From Amborella trichopoda (Eukaryota > Streptophyta > Magnoliopsida > Amborellales > Amborellaceae): a stretch of 64,000 nucleotides of DNA. The notes beneath the pieces are model-generated. The model had not been told where the DNA came from. It made no database searches and saw only the letters and a list, made by a program, of their open reading frames with translations. The stretch covers positions 2,942,722 through 3,006,721 of the forward strand of contig NW_006499799.1 of NCBI RefSeq assembly GCF_000471905.2, written 5' to 3'. Position numbers and translations under genes: made by a program. Every line of letters starts with the position of its first letter. Position 1 is the stretch's first letter. Shown piece by piece: positions 54,766 through 64,000 of the stretch.

Positions 54766-57700
54766 AAATTCAAAAAAATTTCTCTTTCTTTTATTCAATA
54801 TACCTAAATTCTATTAACATGGGTCAATAAACCTTGCTGTAAATCAAAATTAAAACCCTAAACACAACCTAAGATCTATACTTTTGCGGCCAAAGCAAAT
54901 AAAAACCATCTAGGAGCAATAACCAATCTTCCACTATCGTTTTGAGTACAAAATATGGTCCTGAAAATTCAGAGAAAAATATAAAATATGACTAAAAATA
55001 ATTAAATCAACTAGGAAGACTTCCTATAGGATGGCAGGAGTTTCTTTCACAGGTCTTGATACACCCCACACCCGATTCTTTGATCGATGGCGCACTTTTG
55101 TCCCTTTTGATCTCGTTGAAATATCAGAGATGGGAAGATTTCATACGCAATATCTTTTACTCTAGGGTTGTAGAGAGTATGGAAACCTAACTAGGGTTTG
55201 TAAGAACCCTTAGGAACAAATTAGAATTGGGCTTTAAGGCATGGAATCCTCCTATGGCTGGATGTACCCCTTTCTCTTCTTCAAATAGCAAAACCCTATT
55301 TAGGGTTTCAATGTGCCTCCTTTGTCTTAACAAATTTTGGGTTGCATGACCCTTTTTGGAGGGGGAAGAGAGAAAAACGAATTTTAATGAGAGAGAGAGA
55401 GAGAAAGATTTGGTGCATGGACAGAGAGAAATATGTGTGATAAGAGAAAGGAGCTAAATGGTGTTTAAATAAAAAGTATTCCTTCTCCTATTTGGATTAG
55501 AATTCCTTCCTTAGGTATTGCCTATCCAATGACAGCACAGCTTGACCTTTGGAACTTAGGAAATGTGCGGGGTGAGAGAGAATAAATCTGAGCCATTCAT
55601 CCCACAAATCAGCCATCATGATTTTGGGAGGATTATTAGCAACCTTATCCCCTTATAATTTGACCCAAGTCCAACTTCTATTTAAATTAGAATTATAACC
55701 AATTCAAAACTTCCTAATATCTTTTCAAAATCAATAGGCAGTCAAAATAACTAGAGTTTTGATCAAACCAAAAATCCTAAATTAAACAATCTTTTCATAA
55801 GATTCCCCTAAAATAACCTTTAACAAAAAAATAAATGTCATAAATAAAAGAAATAGGGCATGCCACCCAAGAGAGATTAAGTGGTCCCTACAAGGGCTCA
55901 AGTCCCACCATGGGTGGCACACATGTGGGCTGGATCCTTGCCCCACATGTACTCTTCCAAATTTCAGAAATTATGAAAATACCCTTTTGAAAGGATTTTA
56001 CAATAGAAATAAATTTTTAAAATTCTGAAAAAATTTATAAAAATCATAAAAGCATGTCTAGAACCAAAACAAAATATTTTAGAAGCAGACTGGTACCAAT
56101 GGATCAATAATTTGCGACAATATAGACACTCTACCTAACCCAAGAACCATAATCCACGATTGTTTTCTTGTCCAACCGAACAAAAACCCATGACCCACAG
56201 TCGCAATTCAGAAGCGTATGATTGGCTTATCAAAGTTGAACAAAAAACAGTGAAACCAAGATCCTGGAATGTGGATTATAGCTCTCTGGTTTTAAGAGCA
56301 AGTCTAACACTTGTCATGGTCAGTGAGTCTCAAGTGTTGGGTTTTGTAGCCTTTAAAGGCCTAAAGAGCTTGTAAAAATGATATAATTTATAGAGAAATA
56401 TATATTTCAGTGGGAGTGTATGTGTGTTGACTGACCATGGGTTAGGCAGTTCATGGTCCTGGTTATGTCTAAGACCCTTACCCCTAGGCATGTGACACTA
56501 CCAAAAAGGCTTTACAGTGCGTCATCTCTCGTTGAGGTCAGAGAGATACTCAGGGATGATGTTTATTAGATCAAGAGAATTGTGTGGTCTCCTGTGTGCG
56601 GTTGTAGGCATGTGAGAGCAAGGGCCAAAGCCTCAACAAACTTTCGCACGACATGTACACATGACAGCCACATTACTGCCTATAAAAGAACACGTATACA
56701 TGTGCATAGAGGGAGCCCCCTTTGCATAAATATTGCATGATGCGAAACTTACAGCCCGAGTATCAGAGCTTAAGGGGGAAACCGTGGTCTGGAACCCTAC
56801 TTCTGAAGGACCCCTGCAAACAACAAATTTGAATAGCTAGCTAGCCTACTCCTACTTAAAGATGTACACCTACCTAGAACAGGCACAAGGCGATCTGGAC
56901 CCCAACTACTACAGGTCTTTTCTTGGTATCCTCATTCTATGGCACCTTGAATGCTAGTCAAGAAAATCACCAACAAAGTCTAGACAGCTCTGTCCCCACA
57001 AGGTTCATGCTTTCCAATGTTCAAGAAGGCAAACGTGGTTGTAGTGGTCTGGGGGGAGGGGCAAATCCCTTTTGTTGTATATAGAATTGGCATTTTATTT
57101 ATTTAACAAGTAAGCTTTGTATATAATATATTGTTTAGAACTCAAAAGTACAGATCAAACATAAACATACACGACTTTAAACTGTAAATGAACTAGTTAG
57201 AACTCAAAAGAAAATAGGAAATGAAGTAGAAAGAAAGAATTGTTACCCTAACTCTTTAATATCTTGAGTTCTTAACAATCTAAGGACGAAGTAAAGCAAG
57301 CATGATCACGACAAAAAATAAAAATCTACGTAAAACCTACACATCAAAATTGCAATGATAAAAGGCATAAAATCGAAAAACCATGTTACTCATGCAATTA
57401 TTCAATAAGAAATTGTTAAATGAGTTAGTAAGAAAAATCACGGGGATAAAGGTAATGGTTTAAGAATCATACAAGTAAACTCATGCATAAAAAAAAAATT
57501 TCAAAAAAAAAAATGTTCATTTGGTTTGGGGGCAATGGCCTTTTTCGATTGAATTGCTTTCCCAAGGACCCAAACTAAACATCAAAATGAGAAAACAATC
57601 CAAATTGTTTGCTTTTTTTGGTGAATAATAATCCAAATAGTTGATAACATATCAAATATATACCATAAAAGTTTAAAAAAAAAAGACAAAAAGCAAAGGA

Positions 57701-58255
57701 TAACATCAAAAGACATTATGAACAAAAAAAATACATAAAACCTAATAAAAAATATTGAAATATACCAACCTTCTTGAAATGGAATTGATATAGGCCCAAA
57801 CTGGAAAGTTTTGGTTCCCAAATCTCCTCTTTTACAACCATTATAAGCCTCAAAAAGATTGGGGATGAATATCCTTTAATTTCGTGAACATTTGAGGAGG
57901 TTGAAAAAAAATTTGATCGCTTTACAAATCGTCAAATCTTGTTTTTTTTCATGGTTTTCTCACTCTACACATCACTAAAAATGATTTTGGGGGCAAGAAT
58001 GACCCCCAAATCCTTTTCCCCCCTTTTTAAGGGGGAAAATGATGAATTTAACCAATGGCCAAGGGGCATTTTTTGCCCTCGGTCTCGATTGTACGAGGCG
58101 GCACCTAGGAACCTGCCTATATTCACCTGCCTGGAACATACCGCCTAGTCCATGCCTAGGCGGTTTGAGAAAAAGGTCACAATTTTCTTTCATTGATGCT
58201 TTTAACTGGATCATGCTCTTGGACAGCGTGCTAATTGCATACTAGATTCAACATT
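54766..58255. other. 3.5-kb sequence splitting the LINE blocks
   Basis: Mostly AT-rich with no convincing gene. It holds a (GA)n microsatellite near 55390-55410, A-rich runs near 57490-57520 and a palindromic patch at 58080-58164. It either inserted into the LINE or separates two LINE copies. I found no terminal repeats or target duplication. Confidence 0.45.
58140..58164. repeat. Hairpin ACCGCCTAG / CTAGGCGGT
   Basis: Perfect 9-bp arms (58140-58148 and 58156-58164) with a 7-base loop, preceded by related words GAGGCGGCACCTAGG and CACCTGCCTGG. GCCTAGGCGG-type words are common in plant genomes as short dispersed repeats. Confidence 0.8.
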
Positions 58256-59420
58256 AGGGTTTTCAACTACCAAGCAAATGCATTATGTATTTCCTAGAGG
58301 AAGATACATTGATCATCTCTTCCTTCAGTGCAAGGTAGCCTCCTGCCTGTGGGTTTCTCATCTGCAATCCTTCATATGCCAGTAGGTGAACCCAAATTCC
58401 ATAAAACAGATCTTCCAAGCCTTCTTCACGCTCCCCTATGCCAAGGCAGGTCTCTTTCTATGGTGAGCCTCAGTTATGGCCACCTTGTGGCTGATCAGGA
58501 AAGAAAGAAACAATAGAAATTTTGAGGGCAAATTCTCAGGCATGCAAAGCATACAAGATTTGTGTCAAAGGCTTCAAGGATCTCCATACCCTCTCCACCT
58601 CCGACTTCCTCGATAACTGGAGTTCTGACCTTCAGCCCCCTGCAGCCACCAAGAAAAGTTATGAAGAGGCCCGGACCATGGCTCTCTTAAGCTGAACGTA
58701 CATGGACATTCGCTTGGTCTGGACAAGCAAGGTATGAAGGCATCTATAGAGATGCCCAAGAAGCAGCTAATCTCTCTATCTCAAGATATGCTGGTATTAT
58801 CGACTCAATATTTCCCTTCTAGGACTGAAAAGAACTCTCCAACATGGCCATTTAGTTGTAGAGGGAGATTCCAGCAACATTATTGCATGAGTCTCCAAGA
58901 GAGCCCAATGCCATGGAAACCAGCAAACCCTTTCTTACCATAGGCCAACCAGATTGCTTACTCCCTCACCAAAGAAGAGGAAGTAGGTTGACCTATTGCA
59001 CAGATTTAGACCTACCAACTAGGGCCACTCAAGAAACTCTCTCTCTCTCTCTCCACTCCTCCTCAAATGGTCCTGTCTTCCGCTTTCTTGTATCCATCTT
59101 TCTCATTTTCTATCTCATTTATTACTCGTCTTTACCTCCCAATACTCTCCTCTATCTCACCTTTTTTCCTTTCATATCTTATTCTTCCCGCCCTTTCCCC
59201 TCCCTATTTCACCACCCAAGGACTAAAATGTAATCACACTTTCAATCTATGGTAGTCCTCGGCAGTGTGGATTGGGCTTATGAATAGCCCATTTATGTAC
59301 TTATCATGCATAGGAGCCCCTGTCCTGTTGGTGGCCCATTTATGGAACCCCACTATTGGACCCAAAGGATGTACAAAATTAAATATTTCTGTAATTATAT
59401 ATTCTCTCTCAAAAAAAAAA
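58256..59420 (+). pseudogene. LINE 3' part: zinc-binding region, RNase H and A-tail
   Basis: RYIDHLFLQCKVASCLW and LWLIRKERNNRNFEGKFSG (58290-58540) are the zf-RVT region of plant LINEs. LKLNVHG (58690) starts the RNase H-like domain, which ends with VEGDSSNIIA (near 58860) and VSKRAQ. A CT-rich 3' region follows, with (CT)n at 59038-59056, and the unit may end at the A13 run at 59408-59420. Stops break every domain. It probably belongs with the RT block at 53200-54765. Confidence 0.75.
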
Positions 59421-59798
59421 AAATTTATTGTCTTAAATCTTCATTCCTATCCTTTTATTTTCTAATCTTTGGTCCTAAGGATCCTTGATCATAGGTCTAC
59501 ACTGAAGTTTTCCAAGTTCAAACTATGTTATAGCTTTCCTTTGTCAGAAAGCTAAATGTTGCCAAAGCCTGCAGTTTCTGTGCTGGTCTCAATCAGGTCA
59601 AGATGTCCAAAAGAGCCCGCAATGGATTTCGGTTAATAGAAAATTTATTGAGAAAATTCCAAACAAGTGACAAACGATACAATAAATTGCAATGTTGCTT
59701 CATTATGAACACTACATATCCAATGAACTAAGAGCTTGAAGTAACATCCTTCAAGAATCCAAAATTAACCAAAAAAATGGAGGTAACAATCCTTACAT
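59421..59798. other. Noncoding sequence
   Basis: No gene, repeat or RNA recognised between the LINE tail and the PIF-like MITE. Confidence 0.5.
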
Positions 59799-60154
59799 TT
59801 AGGTCCTGTTTGATAACTGGAAGCAAGTTCATGAACTATAAGTTGGAAGTTCCTGAAGAACTGCAAATTAGAAGTTACTTAAGAAGTTCATGGTTTCTGT
59901 GTTTGATAACCTCCCTGGGACGTTAAGAAGTTCATAGTTTATGTGTTTGATAACTCCTGGGATATATGATAAATATCTTATATTTATATTTACATTGATA
60001 ACAACTTAACTATAAATATATTATATTTATAACATACTATAATATATGATATAATGTATTTTATATTTAATTTTAATTTATATATATATTAAAATATCTT
60101 ATATTACATAAATATATAATATATAAATATATATTTTATATAATATATATAACA

Positions 60155-60690
60155 NNNNNNNNNNNNNNNNNNNNNNNNNNNNNNNNNNNNNNNNNNNNNN
60201 NNNNNNNNNNNNNNNNNNNNNNNNNNNNNNNNNNNNNNNNNNNNNNNNNNNNNNNNNNNNNNNNNNNNNNNNNNNNNNNNNNNNNNNNNNNNNNNNNNNN
60301 NNNNNNNNNNNNNNNNNNNNNNNNNNNNNNNNNNNNNNNNNNNNNNNNNNNNNNNNNNNNNNNNNNNNNNNNNNNNNNNNNNNNNNNNNNNNNNNNNNNN
60401 NNNNNNNNNNNNNNNNNNNNNNNNNNNNNNNNNNNNNNNNNNNNNNNNNNNNNNNNNNNNNNNNNNNNNNNNNNNNNNNNNNNNNNNNNNNNNNNNNNNN
60501 NNNNNNNNNNNNNNNNNNNNNNNNNNNNNNNNNNNNNNNNNNNNNNNNNNNNNNNNNNNNNNNNNNNNNNNNNNNNNNNNNNNNNNNNNNNNNNNNNNNN
60601 NNNNNNNNNNNNNNNNNNNNNNNNNNNNNNNNNNNNNNNNNNNNNNNNNNNNNNNNNNNNNNNNNNNNNNNNNNNNNNNNNNNNNNNNNN
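60155..60690. other. Sequencing gap (536 N)
   Basis: Unresolved bases flanked by (AT)n sequence on both sides. The true length is unknown. Any reading frame across it is meaningless. Confidence 1.
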
Positions 60691-60813
60691 ATATATGTAT
60701 AACATAATATTGTAGTTTTTATTTATTTTATTATATAATATATATATATATATTTATATAAAATAATATAATATATTATACATTGTATATATTTTTATTA
60801 TATAATATTATAA

Positions 60814-61011
60814 GAGTAATGATCCTATAAGACCCTCCCCCACCTATGTGTGTAGAACCCTAAAGGATCACCATTATAGTTGGCATGGATCTCCAGAAAA
60901 GTTATCACATGGGTGTGTGACTTGACTTTTCTAAGATCCGTGCCAAATTTAATGGTGATCCTTTGGGGTCCTACACACATGGGTGGGGGAGGGTCCTATA
61001 GGATCATTTCT
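60814..61011. mobile_element. Fold-back MITE (Mutator-like) with 9-bp target duplication ATATTATAA
   Basis: This 198-bp near-complete palindrome has the left arm GAGTAATGATCCTATAAGAC and the right arm (reverse complement) AGAAATGATCCTATAGGAC. The arms stay complementary for about 80 bp (CCCTCCCCCACC, GTGTGTAG, AAAGGATCACCATTA), leaving a short centre. It is flanked by ATATTATAA at 60805-60813 and 61012-61020. A 9-bp duplication suggests the Mutator group, but the flank is AT-rich, so chance identity is possible. It lies inside the larger PIF-like element. Confidence 0.8.
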
Positions 61012-61326
61012 ATATTATAAATATCTATTATATGAATAAAATACATAATAAAATATATTATATATTATACAATAAATTATATTGTATATTATACAATAAA
61101 ATATATACATTTTATATATTGGGGGGGGAGGGGGTTCATAAAAAATAAGTTCCAAGTTTAAGTTCCAATCTTTGGGAACTTTTTTTTTTTAAAGCAAGAT
61201 TGGTACTTGAACAGTTCCTTGAAGTTTTGTTTGAAGTTCAATTTTTTTATCAAACACGAAACTTGAACAATATCAAGACGTTCTAAACTTCCAAGAAGAC
61301 ACTTCCTGTTATCAAACACGCCCTTA

Positions 61327-61664
61327 TAGAGTCAAAATCCAAAACTATGGATCATAAAAATCTTGACCATGAAAATTTTGATATCACTCCAATGACAAAC
61401 TGAATATGTTCGAAGCTTGGGAAGGTCCTAGGCAAGCCATGGTAAATTAGCCAACTATGATGCCCCACATGTAGTAATATGTCGACCCTAAAAAACAAGG
61501 GCATAATTACAAATTTAAAAGAAAATTTTAAAAGAAACTTTGAGCAGCCTTAAACTTACAAGGGCCACCTCCTAAGGGTAAGCAAGGAAGCCAAGGAGAC
61601 TGTTACAAGCTAAAGGGAAATTAAAGCTAAATTGCACAACTATGGTCCCCCATGTTCAGTAATA
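61327..61664. other. Noncoding sequence with a motif repeated at 62460-62520
   Basis: No gene. CCCCACATGTAGTAATATGTCGACCC (near 61461) and CCCCCATGTTCAGTAATAATG (near 61647) resemble CCCCCATGTTTAGTACTATTTCAACCC at 62496. Confidence 0.5.
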
Positions 61665-62480
61665 ATGTTCTTTTTTTATGGCTGAAAGTTCTGACACGTA
61701 ATTTCATTAACTACAAAAAATTACATGGTGTGGTATAGGCCCATCAGCAGGGCCTTCGTTTGGGTACATGTACAAGAATCATGATTGAGAAGCACGCTAA
61801 ACAAAACTTCGGTGCTTGACAAAGAACTCTGTAAATAAGAAAAGATGAAATAGAAAAAAAATGTGCAACCAAACTCATGAAGTAGCTCCCTCTTTTGCTA
61901 GCGTGTTCGCTCTATAGTTCACCTCTGTTAAGTATGTTTAGTTCTCAAAAAAAAAAAAAGGGGTATGTGGAAAGGATATGTGAATATGCCGCCACGGGAA
62001 GAAGTCATTCTAAAAATGCTCTCTAACCGCCAAGGGCAGGTGGTGACACCTGAACCCATGCACTGAAATTTTTTGAATCGCCTTCCACGATAAGGGAATC
62101 CCCCCATTCATTGTACCTTATAATACCCTCGAGAAACACAATAGCTTCCACCATGGTCAAATCCGCCTGGCCGATTTGACCGGAGTATGAGAGGAGGATA
62201 TTGGAACTATGATCTCTAAATAGGCCTCCAAAACCCACCGGACCCGAGTTACCAAGGAGCATCCATTATAGTTTAGATTAATTTGTTTAACCTCTGGGGT
62301 CTCCAAAGGGAGGAGTGAGAGATGTGCGCCATCCTTGTTTCCCAGATGTTATGCCAATGGCTGACGAAGTCTGTGATTGCCATTCCTTTGAAGCTTTTAT
62401 GGCTCTTTGCCCAAAGTATCCCCATGGCTTTGACTTGCTCAACAAGAGTTATGGGGTTGGCCCATGTTTAGTAGTGTTTC
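61665..62480 (-). pseudogene. 5'-truncated LINE tail with RNase H-like domain
   Basis: On the minus strand the open stretch 62262-62023 reads LGNSGPVGFGGLFRDHSSNILLSYSG, then TMVEAIVFLEGIIRYNEWGDSLIVEGDSKNFSAWV, an RNase H-like (RVT_3) domain as found at the end of plant LINEs. The start Asp region is missing. The tail runs down to a T7 run at 61671-61677 (A on the element strand). Flanks share CCCCCATGTTxAGTA (61647-61661 and 62496-62511), a candidate target duplication. It resembles the RNase H remnant at 58860. Confidence 0.7.
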
Positions 62481-62520
62481 TTTTATCCACAACATCCCCC
62501 CATGTTTAGTACTATTTCAA

Positions 62521-63440
62521 CCCCATAAAACATAACCACAACTGCAAATTTTCTTGAGAAAAACTTTAATCGGGTCCAAAATTAGAAATGATCACCTCCT
62601 ACGTTCACATTTCTTCTCCAAACAAAAGACAAATACAAAAGAAAGGGTTTCACGAACAGAGCCGTCATCGGGTCAAACTTAGTCATAGCTGGAGAGTATA
62701 AATCCCATCTCATAAACAATGACTATAAACATGAATCTACTGAATTCCAAAGCTTTACAAATTATTCTGAAGAGTACATAGACAAAATACATCCCTACGT
62801 AGAATGAGAAATACACCCCTGTTATGTGATACGTGTTAATGAAGGTTATACCCCTTTATGTAACTCAGGCTGTGTACAATCCATCACAACATATGTGAAC
62901 TCAGGCACATCATCTCTCTTTATATTGTCGTCCACATGAAAAGAACCTAGTCATCTCACAATCTTTAGACCCTGAAGTCATATTGTCTGACTCCACGGTG
63001 CTTTTGCACAACAAAAGTATGACTTGTATGTTCTCAACAATTTTCAAGTAAGATTGGGAAATTTTCACCAATTGCTACAGACAACTAGAACTTACATTGT
63101 GATCCTTTGGTCCCCTCATCAATCCCACAAAGTACAAGCAAATGTTAGAAACAATCCAGTATTGTATTCATCTCGATATTCCTTTGTAGCCAACTAGGAG
63201 TGCATGAACAATCTCATTGCTATTCACAGAAAACTGATCAAGTAAAACGCTACTACCACTATTCTAAAACTCCCCGAGTCTGTCTAGGAGTCGGGTGAGT
63301 CACGTGGATCCAGCACCTACCAGGACCAGGAAAACCTTGATACTTATTATAACTCTGCAGAGTCCACCTTGGACTCATCAAGTCTGAGTTGCTGTCTCAG
63401 CTGAGGCCTGGCCTTGCTAGACCAAGCAACGGATGATATC
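62521..63440. other. Noncoding sequence
   Basis: No gene or repeat recognised. A few GAGTC/GACTC-rich words occur near 63270-63400. Confidence 0.5.
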
Positions 63441-63545
63441 CATAGCCATGGAGCAGATGTCCAGAAAACATTCCAATTGCATATTATCCACTCCTACAGC
63501 AGCAGATAGTTCCATTATTCCCTTGTGGATCAGAAGCAATGGAAT

Positions 63546-63830
63546 TCATTTTAACAGAATCAAGGCCAAAACTATACATGTACAGAGTGTATCATCTATA
63601 ATCCTGTATCCTCCTGCTATAGGAACGGATGTCATATTCTTTGATGGGCTAGAGGGAGTAGATTCCCCGGACACTCCGTGGGCCTTCTGAGCAGACCAAG
63701 CAAATAAGTCAATCAAGTATGCTCCATCCATGCGGAAGACACCATAGGGAGGGAAATGTTCACTTTCCCTGATAAACCACAGAGCAAGGTACTGTCTGGT
63801 TCTAAGCCTGTCAGAGTTTAAAAACAGTGT
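63546..63830 (-). CDS. Unidentified open frame, possible exon of a host gene
   Basis: The frame is open for 94 codons from just after a stop at 63831. It includes SDRLRTRQYLALWFIRESEH, FPPYGVFRMDGAYLIDLFAW and SAQKAHGVSGESTPSSPS. The composition looks protein-like (aromatic and hydrophobic residues well spread), unlike the surrounding AT-rich sequence. The last ~20 codons become hydrophobic and may be intron read-through; a GT lies after ...DDTLC. I do not recognise the family. It might also be an old repeat-derived frame. Confidence 0.35.
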   Translation of the reverse strand, partial: TLFLNSDRLRTRQYLALWFIRESEHFPPYGVFRMDGAYLIDLFAWSAQKAHGVSGESTPSSPSKNMTSVPIAGGYRIIDDTLCTCIVLALILLK

Positions 63831-63842
63831 CTAGTGCATAAA

Positions 63843-63912
63843 GAGCTCCATCGAGTGTGTTGATGATATATATTCCAGAGCTGCATCGAGTGTGTTGATG
63901 ATATACATTCCA
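63843..63912. repeat. 35-bp tandem duplication
   Basis: Two copies (63843-63877, 63878-63912) of GAGCTxCATCGAGTGTGTTG plus ATGATATAxATTCCA, differing at two to three bases. Confidence 0.9.
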
Positions 63913-64000
63913 GCTCACCACCACCACATACACTTTGCTTTTTGAGGGTGCCATCACCCTTTTGTATACTGATTGAGATGATTTTCTTAATAATTCGCAA

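Larger units (their letters stand above)
59802..61323. mobile_element. PIF/Harbinger-like MITE with TTA target duplication, containing the gap
   Basis: Left end GGTCCTGTTTGATAAC, right end (reverse complement) GGGCGTGTTTGATAAC, flanked by TTA at 59799-59801 and 61324-61326. The arms continue as an imperfect inverted repeat (GGAAG... on both sides). Near 59880-59965 a ~55-bp internal duplication repeats AAGAAGTTCATxGTTT and GTGTTTGATAAC. The core is (TA)-rich, harbours another MITE, and includes 536 N. TTA and a GGxCxTGTTTG terminus fit Tourist/PIF; a hAT element with TAGG ends is the alternative, but no 8-bp duplication matches. Confidence 0.65.

Noticed and set aside
59038-59056. (CT)n run as a promoter GAGA-type element
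   Set aside because: It lies in the 3' part of a dead LINE; there is no other promoter evidence.
60136-60705. Long open frame on the minus strand
   Set aside because: It consists almost entirely of N; the flanks are (AT)n.

Overview
The window is nuclear DNA of a land plant with a large, repeat-rich genome, most likely an angiosperm; I cannot name the species. The evidence is layered Ty3/Gypsy retrotransposons of the Tat/Ogre-like lineage (a second RNase H between RNase H and integrase, LTRs over 3 kb, hypervariable tandem repeats at the 3' end, a proline-rich leader reading frame between PBS and gag), plant-type LINE fragments, hAT-, PIF/Harbinger- and Mutator-like miniature elements, and one exon of a plant PGG-domain ankyrin gene. 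A sequencing gap (536 N) lies at 60155-60690.

Layout. 1-2009: + strand pol remnant (element F: RNase H, second RNase H, integrase), followed by its 3' region with an alternating tandem array and overlapping palindromes, and a 469-bp hAT-type MITE with an 8-bp target duplication (5152-5620). 6751-18290: minus-strand element C, made of a 3.36-kb LTR (6751-10109), a repeat-loaded 3' region, integrase, two RNase H domains, an RT tail and gag, with the RT core and protease deleted. 18291-23180: fragment E, carrying an antisense (+) extra reading frame of plant-mobile-domain type with a coiled-coil end, then 3' repeats, then a minus-strand gag zinc-knuckle segment. 23181-27319: + strand element A, with LTR, PBS and a long open leader frame. 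27320-39823: minus-strand element B, from truncated integrase through second RNase H, RNase H, RT, protease, knuckles, gag and leader to PBS and a 3.56-kb 5' LTR. 39824-47360: minus-strand element D (3' region arrays, integrase, RNase H domains, RT). 47361-64000: gene-poor flank with the last exon of an ITN1-like ankyrin/PGG gene (48805-49677, minus), a LINE split into two blocks, nested MITEs around the gap, a short LINE tail, and an unidentified open frame near the right edge.

No retroelement here looks able to code for its proteins: every pol has stops and frameshifts, and catalytic Asp residues are altered in the RT of B and of the LINE and in the second RNase H of B. Two pol subfamilies can be told apart: F and B resemble each other, as do C and D. 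The A and C LTRs are one family; the B LTR is a second family, defined by repeated GGGCGACAC/GTGTCGCCC hairpins, with weaker traces in F. I found no CRISPR array, bacterial operon, rRNA or tRNA gene. The most interesting material is structural: a head-to-head junction of two elements at about 27319, an antisense transcription unit with a conserved candidate poly(A) site facing the pol genes, the hairpin family in the B LTR, and clean MITE insertions with intact target duplications.
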